A stretch of 64,000 bases of DNA from an uncultured Ruminiclostridium sp. (lineage in GTDB: Bacteria; Bacillota; Clostridia; Oscillospirales; Ruminococcaceae). This document shows positions 16,683-24,195 of the stretch, piece by piece; positions within the stretch are counted from its first letter, which is position 1, and the number at the start of each line of letters is the position of its first letter. The notes under the pieces are model-generated. The model saw only the letters and a program-made list of their open reading frames with translations. It searched no databases and was not told the origin of the DNA. The position numbers and the translations under genes were made by a program. Where the stretch lies: contig CAKSFR010000003.1 in assembly GCA_934454635.1 (NCBI GenBank), positions 1-64,000 on the forward strand, in the 5' to 3' direction.

Positions 16683-16770
16683 TAATACTAAGTCCCAATA
16701 AAACCATAGATAAAAACTCGCATAACCCATATATGCAAAGATTATACCAGATTATTTGTATAGTTTTTAA
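16683..16770 (+). repeat. AT-rich short repeat, family B, copy 1
   Basis: TAATACTAAGTCCCAATAAA, CATAGATAAAAACTCGCATA, and TTTGTATAGTTTTTAA at the end. It matches 30809-30885 along its length. It begins like family A (TAATACTAA) but has a different body. Confidence 0.6.
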
Positions 16771-16875
16771 ATTGGTGCTGAGTATAAGGGGCGCGGAGCT
16801 GCGAAGCAGCGGAGCGCCGCGGCGAGAGAAGCTGTATCGGCGGGACGCGGCGTTTTGCGGTGAATTTGGGGCAAG

Positions 16876-16975
16876 CAAAGAAATTGGAAGCCGCGCCGCC
16901 CGCCGACGAAGGGGCGAGCGAGCGTTTTGCGGAGCAAAATGCGGGCGAGCTCCTTCAGGAGGCGGGCGGTTCGGC
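16876..16975 (+). repeat. Conserved block linked to the cloverleaf repeats (copy 2)
   Basis: Similar to the reverse complement of 5990-6085: AAATTGGAAGCCGCG, GCCGACGAAGGGGCGAG, TTTTGCGGAGCAAAA and TTCAGGAGGCGG. The cloverleaf at 17100 follows 125 bp downstream. In one frame both copies translate to similar Arg/Gly/Ala-rich strings, but stops and shifts make a real protein unlikely. Confidence 0.65.
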
Positions 16976-17099
16976 CGTAAATTCGCTTACGCGGCGGCTT
17001 TTGTTATCTTCGCTATCTCTCCCACTTCCATTAACGCCGCAGCCGTAAGAATACTGCTTCATTCGGCTTTGCGGCGCACTTAGCAGCGCTATCGGGGTC

Positions 17100-17198
17100 G
17101 GGCGCACGCCGCAGCTTTCAGCGAAGCTGAAAGCTGCGTGCGGCGGCTTCGCCGCCGCTGCCGCGTTCCGACAAAGTCGGAACGCGGCGCGTGCGCCC
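17100..17198. repeat. Cloverleaf repeat, copy 3 (upstream of sigG)
   Basis: Outer stem GGGCGCACGC (17100-17109)/GCGTGCGCCC (17189-17198). Arm 1 is CGCAGCTTTCAGC/GCTGAAAGCTGCG (loop GAA, 17110-17138). Arm 2 is CGGCGGC/GCCGCCG (loop TTC, 17141-17157). Arm 3 is CCGCGTTCCGAC/GTCGGAACGCGG (loop AAA, 17161-17187). It lies about 195 bp before the sigG start. Confidence 0.92.
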
Positions 17199-17393
17199 TG
17201 TGCAATATTGCCGGGCTCTGTTCCGCGGCGTTTCACCGGCAGCGAGAAAAATCAGAGCATTCAAAAGCCGCGATGCAAAGCCGATTTCACAGTATAACAA
17301 ATTTCGCACCATAAATTACCACATATTGCCGCAGAATATTGCCGTATGAGCAGTCAATACTTTTTCTGAAAGATTTTTCGGGGAGTGAACGAA

Positions 17394-18164
17394 ATGTATT
17401 ACGGAAAAGTTGAAATAAGCGGCATAAATACATCAAAGCTTAAAGTTCTGAAAGAGTCGGAAAAGGTCGAACTGTTAAAGCGGGTTGCGCAAGGCGACCA
17501 GAAAGCGCGTGAAGAACTGATAAACGGCAATCTGCGGCTGGTACTGAGCGTTATCCAGCGTTTTCAGGGAAGGGGAGAAAATCCCGACGATTTGTTTCAG
17601 GTAGGCTGCATCGGGCTGATAAAGGCAATTGATAATTTTTCTCTTGAGTTTGGAGTTAAATTTTCAACCTATGCAGTTCCGATGATTTTGGGTGAAATAA
17701 AGCGTCATATCCGCGATTCGGGACAAATACGGGTAAGCCGTTCGTTACGCGATCTTGCTTATCGCGCAATGCAGGCAAAGGAGCAGCTTATTGCCGAAAA
17801 AAAACGTGAACCGACAATAGAGGAGATTGCTGCGCTTATCGATTGTAAGCGAGAGGACGTCGTTATTGCGCTGGAAGCCATAACAGAACCGATTTCGCTT
17901 TATGAACCTGTTTTCTCCGAGGGCGGCGATACGATATATATAATGGATCAAATCGGCGACAAAAATGACGATACGAACTGGCTCGAGGAAATTGCGCTTA
18001 AAGAGGCTATCGCGGGACTTGGAAGCCGCGAAAAGCGCATACTCAATCTGCGCTTTTTTCAGGGAAAAACTCAAGTCGAGGTTGCTAACGAAATAGGGAT
18101 AAGTCAGGCTCAGGTATCGCGGCTGGAAAAAGGTGCGCTGAATAAAATAAAAAAGCAGATATAG
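17394..18164 (+). CDS. sigG: RNA polymerase sporulation sigma factor G
   Basis: 256 residues, the late forespore sigma factor. The order of regions matches SigG: N-terminal VEISGINTSKLKVL (the SigG-specific anti-sigma/SpoIIAB contact region), region 2 NGNLRLVLSVIQRF...DDLFQVGCIGLIKAIDNF...VKFSTYAVPMILGEI, the family signature RVSRSLRD, region 3, and region 4 LNLRFFQGKTQVEVANEIGISQAQVSRLEK. I start at ATG 17394, 8 bases behind GGGGAG; a GTG at 17385 is inside that ribosome-binding site. No spoIIGA-sigE genes precede it, so it is monocistronic. It stands between two cloverleaf repeats. It marks the organism as a sporeformer or a recent descendant of one. Confidence 0.95.
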   Translation: MYYGKVEISGINTSKLKVLKESEKVELLKRVAQGDQKAREELINGNLRLVLSVIQRFQGRGENPDDLFQVGCIGLIKAIDNFSLEFGVKFSTYAVPMILGEIKRHIRDSGQIRVSRSLRDLAYRAMQAKEQLIAEKKREPTIEEIAALIDCKREDVVIALEAITEPISLYEPVFSEGGDTIYIMDQIGDKNDDTNWLEEIALKEAIAGLGSREKRILNLRFFQGKTQVEVANEIGISQAQVSRLEKGALNKIKKQI

Positions 18165-18270
18165 CGAGCCGCGGCTTTCAAATTCTCTGTCATATTCCCC
18201 GCTTTGAAAACGCCGCGAGCACAAGGCGCTTCTCCGTCAGTCGTGCGGTACATCAATTCTTCCTCGCACG

Positions 18271-18385
18271 GCGGGGCGCATGAGTTTGTGCCGCTTTCAG
18301 CGGCACAAACCTCAGGGGCGGCTTCGCCGCCCCTGAGCCGCATTACGTTATACCGTAATGCGGCTCGTGCGCCCCGCTTTTTTTC
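18271..18385. repeat. Cloverleaf repeat, copy 4 (downstream of sigG, with T-tract)
   Basis: Outer stem GCGGGGCGCA (18271-18280)/TGCGCCCCGC (18368-18377). Arm 1 is GTTTGTGCCGCT/AGCGGCACAAAC (loop TTC, 18284-18310). Arm 2 is CTCAGGGGCGGC/GCCGCCCCTGAG (loop TTC, 18311-18337). Arm 3 is CCGCATTACG/CGTAATGCGG (18338-18363). TTTTTTT follows the outer stem on the plus strand, so it could double as the sigG terminator. Confidence 0.92.
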
Positions 18386-18498
18386 GCTAATAGTAAAAAC
18401 GCCCCGTAGATTATTTTCACGGGGCGCAGTCGTCTGAAGCGCTGCACAAAACAATTCCGCCGGAGCTGTCGCTTTGATTGTAAATTAGTATCGGCACA

Positions 18499-18527
18499 TT
18501 GCATTTTGCGGATAAACGTGATATAAT
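18499..18527 (+). promoter_or_regulatory. Promoter upstream of the patatin gene
   Basis: TTGCAT (18499-18504), a 17-bp spacer with TG before the -10, and TATAAT (18522-18527). The transcript would pass through the lipoprotein relic into the patatin gene. Confidence 0.75.
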
Positions 18528-18542
18528 TGAGATATCACCTCG

Positions 18543-18689
18543 CTGATTGAGTGCGATTTCGGCGTATTAAGCGGTTCGGCTGAAAACGTGTCATTTTGGG
18601 CGGGGACAAACAGGCTGAAAATTGTCGGATACGACTGTGAAAATATTGAACTGACAGTGCGTTTTTCCGCGCAGAAAACAGAAATTTGA
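18543..18689 (+). pseudogene. C-terminal remnant of a lipoprotein gene (copy of the gene at 38769)
   Basis: 49 codons ending in TGA read LIECDFGVLSGSAENVSFWA and then continue with NRLKIVGYDCENIEL. This is clearly the last third of the lipoprotein encoded at 38769-39233 (LIECDSDELSGSAESVSFSE...NRLKIVGYDCENVEL). The start, signal peptide and first two thirds are missing. In both places the next start codon opens with ATGAAAACCGG, so a two-gene block was duplicated. Confidence 0.85.
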
Positions 18690-18724
18690 TTTTACGACGT
18701 TTTTGAACAGAAAGGAATTGTGCG

Positions 18725-19582
18725 ATGAAAACCGGACTTGTGCTTGAAGGCGGCGCTATGCGCGGAATGTATACGGCGGGAGTGCTCGACGTGTTTATGG
18801 GACGCGGGGTGCGCTTTGACGGAATAATCGGCGTTTCTGCGGGTGCGGTTTTCGGCGTAAATTATCTTTCGGGTCAGAACGGCAGAGTTATCCGATATAA
18901 CTGCCGCTTCAATACCGATAAAAGCTATATGGGCGTGGGCTGCTTTTTAAAAACGGGCAATTATTTCAACACGGAGTACGCCTACTATCGCGTTCCGCGT
19001 GAACTTGACCTTTTCGACGACGAAACGTACAAGTCGTCGGGCGTTCCGTTTTATGCCGTTGTGACAAATATTGAAACAGGCGCCCCCGAGTATATTCGGG
19101 TCAAAAGCGTTCTTGAACAAATGGAAACGCTGCGCGCTTCGGCGTCAATGCCGTTCGCTTCAAAGCCTGTTGAAATAAACGGCAAAAAATATCTCGACGG
19201 TGGAGTTGCGGACAGCATTCCCTTTGAGAAATTTGCCGAAATGGGCTATGGAAAGCAGGTCGTGATACTCACGCGCGACATGGGCTATCGGAAAAAGCCG
19301 ATGAACGGAGCGCTTATTTCGCTTTTTTATCGGAAGTACCCCGAGTTTCGCCGCCGCCTCAGAAACAGACATATTGTTTACAACGAAAGCGTCCGTAAGC
19401 TTGCGGAGCTTGAAAAATCGGGAAAGGTGTTTGTTATCCGCCCGTCTGTGCCTATTGAGATAAGCCGCACGGAGCGCGAACCCGAAAAGCTGAAGCAGGT
19501 TTACGCGCTCGGAAGAACCGATGCGGAGAGAGAGTTTGAGCGGCTTGAAAAATATCTTGGAGAGCAGTATAAGCGAGCCTAA
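18725..19582 (+). CDS. Patatin-like phospholipase
   Basis: 285 residues of the patatin family (cytosolic serine lipases acting on phospholipids or acylglycerols). The oxyanion loop GGAMRG lies at 9-14, the nucleophile elbow GVSAG at 36-40 (S38), and the dyad aspartate in LDGG at 157-160 (D158). Thus the Ser-Asp dyad is complete. It has no signal peptide. The start has AAAGGAATTGTGCG upstream. It lies behind the lipoprotein remnant and its promoter and 37 bases before the rlmD-like gene, so the two are likely co-transcribed. The natural substrate cannot be inferred. Confidence 0.9.
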   Translation: MKTGLVLEGGAMRGMYTAGVLDVFMGRGVRFDGIIGVSAGAVFGVNYLSGQNGRVIRYNCRFNTDKSYMGVGCFLKTGNYFNTEYAYYRVPRELDLFDDETYKSSGVPFYAVVTNIETGAPEYIRVKSVLEQMETLRASASMPFASKPVEINGKKYLDGGVADSIPFEKFAEMGYGKQVVILTRDMGYRKKPMNGALISLFYRKYPEFRRRLRNRHIVYNESVRKLAELEKSGKVFVIRPSVPIEISRTEREPEKLKQVYALGRTDAEREFERLEKYLGEQYKRA

Positions 19583-19619
19583 GCCGACGAAAAACGCAGC
19601 AAATGAACAGGAGAAACGT

Positions 19620-21044
19620 ATGATTACCGAGAGAAAATGTCCCGCTGCAAAAAAATGCAGCGGCTGTCAGTTATCAAATATGACTTATGAGCAGCAGCTT
19701 GAATGGAAGCAGAAGGACGTTGAAAAGCTGCTTGGAAAATTCGGAAAAGTGAACAAAGTGATCCCAATGGAAAATCCTTACAATTACCGTAACAAGGTTC
19801 AGGCGGTGTTTCGCAGCGACCGCAGCGGCAGAATAATTTCGGGAGTATATCAGTCCTCGCGCAACGGCGTTGTGGGCGTTGACAGCTGTATGCTCAACGA
19901 CCCTACCGCGGACAAAATAATCCTCGGAATCCGCGAACTCATGCGTTCGTTTAAACTCATGCCGTATGACGAGGGAACAGGTCGGGGATTTTTGAAGCAC
20001 GTTCTCGTGCGCGTCGGTAAAAAGAGCGGGGAGGTTCTGGTCACAATCGTCGGCGGGTCGCCGATGTTCCCGAAGAAAAGGGATTTCGTAAATGCGCTTG
20101 TAAAGCGTTTCCCCGAGATAACGACCGTGACCTTTTCGGTGAACAAAACCGATGATATGATGATGCTCGGTGAAAAGAACGAAACGCTTTTCGGCGACGG
20201 ATACATAACCGATGAGCTTTGCGGAAAGCGTTTTAGGATCTCGCCGCGCTCGTTTTATCAGGTCAACCCGACAATGACCGAAAAAATGTACGCTTACGCG
20301 ATCAGCGCGGCAGCGCTGAACAAAAAAGAAACGCTTCTCGACGCATACAGCGGTATCGGAACTATCGGGATAATCGCCTCAGACTACGCGGGACAGGTTC
20401 AGGGAATCGAGTATAACGCTTCCGCAGTGCGCGACGCGGTGCGCAACTGCCAAGAGAACGGGCTTACGCGGAACATTGCGTTCAACAAGGGCGACGCAGG
20501 CGAATATCTGCGCGAAAAGGCGAAAATCGGAACGCGTTTTGACGCGGTGATAATGGATCCGGCTCGTGCGGGCGCGGACAGAATGTTTCTTAACGCGCTT
20601 GTGAAAATTGCGCCGAAGCGTATCGTATATATTTCGTGCAGTCCCGCCGCGCTTGCAAGAGATTTGAAAACGCTTGAGAAAAAGTATACTGTCGCAGACA
20701 TTCAGCCGTTTGATATGTTCCCGCATACGAGGCATGTTGAGACAGTTGTATTATTGTCCAAACTGAAATCGACACATCATATCGAAGTTGAACTGAAAAC
20801 AGACGAGCTTGATTTGACCTCTGCGGAGAGCAAGGCTACTTACGACGAAATCAAGGCTTATGTCAAGAAACATACAGGCTTGACAGTATCTTCACTGAAT
20901 ATCGCTCAGGTGAAGCAGAAATGCGGTATTATTGAGCGTGAGAATTACAACAAGGCGAAATCGAAGGATTCCCGACAACCGAAGCGCACTAGGGAGAAGG
21001 AAGAGGCAATAGTCGACTCTTTGAAATATTTTAAAATGATTTAA
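19620..21044 (+). CDS. RlmD/RumA-type 23S rRNA (uracil-5-)-methyltransferase with C-terminal extension
   Basis: 474 residues. It transfers a methyl group from SAM to C5 of a uracil in 23S rRNA. An N-terminal Fe-S-type cysteine set (CPAAKKCSGCQLSN, with C at 8, 14 and 17) is visible, then FRISPRSFYQVN, SAM motif DAYSGIGTIG, DPARAG, and the catalytic VYISCSPAALARD. The usual domain ends near residue 382 (HVETVVLLSKL). About 90 further residues (THHIEVELKTDELDLTSAES...KCGIIERENYN...) form a conserved small domain I remember from Clostridia, both fused here and alone near mobile elements. I start at ATG 19620 behind CAGGAG. An unrelated paralogue is at 36319. Confidence 0.9.
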   Translation: MITERKCPAAKKCSGCQLSNMTYEQQLEWKQKDVEKLLGKFGKVNKVIPMENPYNYRNKVQAVFRSDRSGRIISGVYQSSRNGVVGVDSCMLNDPTADKIILGIRELMRSFKLMPYDEGTGRGFLKHVLVRVGKKSGEVLVTIVGGSPMFPKKRDFVNALVKRFPEITTVTFSVNKTDDMMMLGEKNETLFGDGYITDELCGKRFRISPRSFYQVNPTMTEKMYAYAISAAALNKKETLLDAYSGIGTIGIIASDYAGQVQGIEYNASAVRDAVRNCQENGLTRNIAFNKGDAGEYLREKAKIGTRFDAVIMDPARAGADRMFLNALVKIAPKRIVYISCSPAALARDLKTLEKKYTVADIQPFDMFPHTRHVETVVLLSKLKSTHHIEVELKTDELDLTSAESKATYDEIKAYVKKHTGLTVSSLNIAQVKQKCGIIERENYNKAKSKDSRQPKRTREKEEAIVDSLKYFKMI

Positions 21045-21414
21045 GTATTGCCATAAGAAGTGTGATACATATCTTATGTAAAATTAATCTTATGGCATGC
21101 TTAATTTTAGACAATAATGTACTATCTTAATTAAACTACAACAAGATGGTGAAATATTGTTTTTTTATCATATCTTCAATGTAATTAACTGGCTATGAAT
21201 CAATGTGAAAGGTAAGGATTAAAATACAGAAATTAGAAAATGGCCAGGGTATTTTATTTTTGTAATTATAGAATATATAAATGCAACTTAATCGACGGAT
21301 GATTTTTAGCGAAACCTCAACTTGTATTTGTGTTTATAAGCTGTGATTATCTTGAATTCAAGTGTGGATTGTGTTATACTGATAACAACATAAAACAACG
21401 GAGAGATAAATGCT
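21045..21414. other. AT-rich non-coding gap before the XRE/ABC module
   Basis: 370 bp clearly richer in A/T than the left flank. An inverted repeat TGCCATAAG/CTTATGGCA (21049-21097) lies just after the methyltransferase stop but has no T-run. No open frame or RNA gene is supported. The only clear signal is the promoter at 21352-21380. The composition change begins here and continues to about 26 kb. Confidence 0.6.
21352..21380 (+). promoter_or_regulatory. Promoter of the XRE-ABC operon
   Basis: TTGAAT (21352-21357), a 17-bp spacer, and TATACT (21375-21380), 35 bp before the XRE start. Confidence 0.75.
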
Positions 21415-22302
21415 ATGGAAAACAGCTTCAACATTCACCTGAAACGAATCCGCAAGGAAAAAGGCATAACACAGGAACAGCTTGCAGACAAGGTGGGAGT
21501 ATCTCCGCAGGCTGTGTCGAAATGGGAGATTTCAAGTTACCCTGACCCACAGCTTCTTCCTGCGATTGCGGATTTTCTCGGCGTTACAATAGATGAGCTT
21601 TTCGGACGTGCTCCCGAAAAGAAAATGAGTGTTCACGAGCAGGCAATGCTTGAAATATACGGCTTGCCATATGATGATGACAGGACCAGAAGGTGTCTGG
21701 AGTATGCTTATGAACTGGTACGGGCGTCTGTTATGGGCTGTTGTGGCTGTAATGAACTTGGCGATGTTCCTGACAATGTAAAAACCTCGGAATATAGCAA
21801 TTACACATTGTATTGCAAGGATGCAGGCTTTATTTTCGGCAGACTGAACGCAAATCTTCCGTTTATGCTTGTAATGCCCGAACCCGAAAAGGGGTATGAT
21901 GATGTGCTGGCTTATGATAAGCGTGCAGTGGAACTCTTCGCCTTTCTCGGTATGCCGAACGCCTTGCGTGTTATGTATTTTCTTGCAGGAAGAAGCACCA
22001 AAATTTTCTTTAAACTTGAAACGCTTGTCAAAGAGCTGGATATTTCCCGTGATAACGCAAAGGAAATTATTGATAATCTTCTTAAATTTAATTTTATATG
22101 GGAAGCAACCCTTGACGGCGGCACAAAGGAAAATGAAAAAATCTATCAGTATCTTGCGGATTATACACTGATACCATTCCTTACGTTTACAATGACTCTC
22201 ACATCCCGACCCAGAAGCTTTAATTATTCGACCTCGTGGCGTGAAAAGCCGTTTTTCAGGAATGACACCTACAAAAATGATACCAACCAAAATAAAGAGT
22301 AA
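21415..22302 (+). CDS. XRE-family transcriptional regulator of the ABC module
   Basis: 295 residues. An N-terminal helix-turn-helix (residues 5-62: IRKEKGITQEQLADKVGVSP, AVSKWE) is of the XRE type. The C-terminal part (about 75-260) is an unrecognised sensor-like domain with Cys-rich MGCCGCNELGD. A winged-helix-like segment then follows (LVKELDISRDNAKEIIDNLL). The start follows GGAGAGATAAATGCT. It precedes two ABC exporter genes, the first only 30 bp away, so it probably controls their expression in response to an effector such as a peptide or drug. That role is inferred from position. Confidence 0.85.
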   Translation: MENSFNIHLKRIRKEKGITQEQLADKVGVSPQAVSKWEISSYPDPQLLPAIADFLGVTIDELFGRAPEKKMSVHEQAMLEIYGLPYDDDRTRRCLEYAYELVRASVMGCCGCNELGDVPDNVKTSEYSNYTLYCKDAGFIFGRLNANLPFMLVMPEPEKGYDDVLAYDKRAVELFAFLGMPNALRVMYFLAGRSTKIFFKLETLVKELDISRDNAKEIIDNLLKFNFIWEATLDGGTKENEKIYQYLADYTLIPFLTFTMTLTSRPRSFNYSTSWREKPFFRNDTYKNDTNQNKE

Positions 22303-22332
22303 CGCACTATATATGTAAAAGGGGGGATCAAG

Positions 22333-24195
22333 TTGTTTAAGAAAAAAGAAAAGGAAGATAATTCTTTGCACACCGAATACGGCATACTTAAAAATTCGGT
22401 TTACATACTGGGTAAAATCCGTCAGTACAAGCCTTTTTTGCTATGGCTTATGCTGCTGGGTGTTTTCACAGGCTCGCTTATGCAGTATCTCTGGACCTTT
22501 ATCGGTAAATTTGTTATCGATATTATAGAGCGGCAGGCTTCAACGTCAGAAAAAGATTTTTCGCCATTGCTTTCGCTGCTTATTGTAACAACAATTATTG
22601 AGCTTGTTGCTATGGCACTTAACAGCCTTGCAAATAACAGAATATGGTTTAATATGATCAATGTGCGAATGAAAATGATAAGCGAGCGTATCCGCAAGGT
22701 GCTTTCAATGGAATATCAGACCTTGGAAAATCCCGATGTGCTGAATATGGCTGAAAAGGCGGCACAGGCTACGGGCGGAAACAATAACGGCGTTGAGGGT
22801 ATGATGCACTCTGTTTACAGCATCGGAACAAACATTGTGCTTATGGCTGTAACGCTTACCACGGTTGTAACTCTTGACTGGCGGCTTATTATAATACTTT
22901 CTGTCGTATCGTTTTTGCAGTTTTTATTCTTTAAGCACACCGTCAAGCGTGATAAAAAAGAAGTATGGGATATGCTTGCACCGACTTGGAGAAAAATCAA
23001 TTATATGGAGCGGGCAACTCAGGATTTCGATTACGCAAAGGATATACGTCTTTTCGGTATGAAGGGATGGCTTTCAGAAAAACAGCACGACATTCTGGGC
23101 GAAAAGCAAGGTAAAATTATGCACAGCCGAAATCTCTGGATGAAAAATTCGGCGTTTTCAAACCTTATCGGTATAGTGTCGAAGGGTGCAGTTTACGCTA
23201 TACTTATTTATTCCGTGCTTGATACGGATATGAGTATCGGTAATTTCACGCTGTTTCTCGGGCTTTCCTCAACCTTTTCATCAACGCTTACAAATTTTCT
23301 GAATTCTCTCGGTCAGTTTAAAGAGCAGTCAATGGAAACCGACGATTTCCGAAGCTTCATAGATTACGAAAACGAGCCTGAAAACGACGCAATTCCGCTT
23401 CCGAAAACAGACAGGTACACCTTTGAATTTAAAAATGTTTCATATAAATATAAAGGTGCGAATGATTACGCCCTGAAAAGCCTCAATCTAACCTTTGAAG
23501 CAGGAAAAAGGCTTGCCGTTGTGGGTCTTAACGGCGCAGGAAAGACAACCTTCATAAAACTTCTGCTCCGTCTGTATGATGTTACAGAGGGTGAAATTCT
23601 CCTTAACGGCATTGATATAAAACGGTTTAAACGAAATGAGTATTACACGCTTTTTGCGCCCGTTTTTCAGAATGTAGAGATTTTTGCATTCCCAATGAGC
23701 GAAAATATTTCTATGAAACCGCCCGCTGAAACTGATGTAAGCTTAGCGGAGGAGTGTGCTGTCAAGGCAGGTATGGAGGATAAATTAAACAGCCTGTCCG
23801 ATGGTATCGCAACCGAGCTTTTAAAGGTTATCCACGATGACGGCGTTGACCTTTCGGGCGGCGAAAAGCAAAAGCTGGCACTTGCAAGAGCGTTATACAA
23901 GAACGCACCGGTTATTGTTCTTGACGAGCCTACAGCAGCACTTGACGCTCTTGCAGAATACAGCTTATACAAGAACTTTGATGAAATCATTGGTGATAAA
24001 TCGGCGGTTTACATTTCCCACCGACTTTCCTCCACACGATTCTGCGACAGCATAGCAATGTTCAAGGCAGGAGAAATGGTGGAATACGGAACACACGAGG
24101 AACTTCTTGCAAAGGGCGGAGCTTACTCGGAAATGTTCAACATTCAGGCACAGTATTACAGAGAGGGGGAAAAGGAATATGAAGAAATCGGCTGA
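22333..24195 (+). CDS. ABC exporter subunit 1 (fused membrane and ATPase domains)
   Basis: 620 residues with the half-exporter layout: a six-helix membrane domain (about 30-345), then an ATPase domain. Walker A GLNGAGKTT, signature DLSGGEKQ, Walker B VIVLDEPTAALD and H-loop YISHRLSS are all intact. I accept the TTG at 22333 as start because GGGGGGATCAAG precedes it and the next in-frame Met is far inside. Its stop overlaps the start of the second exporter gene by 17 bases, so they are translationally coupled and likely form a heterodimer. Substrate unknown; such regulated pairs often export drugs or peptides. Confidence 0.9.
   Translation: MFKKKEKEDNSLHTEYGILKNSVYILGKIRQYKPFLLWLMLLGVFTGSLMQYLWTFIGKFVIDIIERQASTSEKDFSPLLSLLIVTTIIELVAMALNSLANNRIWFNMINVRMKMISERIRKVLSMEYQTLENPDVLNMAEKAAQATGGNNNGVEGMMHSVYSIGTNIVLMAVTLTTVVTLDWRLIIILSVVSFLQFLFFKHTVKRDKKEVWDMLAPTWRKINYMERATQDFDYAKDIRLFGMKGWLSEKQHDILGEKQGKIMHSRNLWMKNSAFSNLIGIVSKGAVYAILIYSVLDTDMSIGNFTLFLGLSSTFSSTLTNFLNSLGQFKEQSMETDDFRSFIDYENEPENDAIPLPKTDRYTFEFKNVSYKYKGANDYALKSLNLTFEAGKRLAVVGLNGAGKTTFIKLLLRLYDVTEGEILLNGIDIKRFKRNEYYTLFAPVFQNVEIFAFPMSENISMKPPAETDVSLAEECAVKAGMEDKLNSLSDGIATELLKVIHDDGVDLSGGEKQKLALARALYKNAPVIVLDEPTAALDALAEYSLYKNFDEIIGDKSAVYISHRLSSTRFCDSIAMFKAGEMVEYGTHEELLAKGGAYSEMFNIQAQYYREGEKEYEEIG

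Noticed and set aside
16595..17312. Several frames of 60-160 codons upstream of sigG
   Set aside because: They cross the cloverleaf and the conserved block, and their translations are low-complexity shadows. No start signals.
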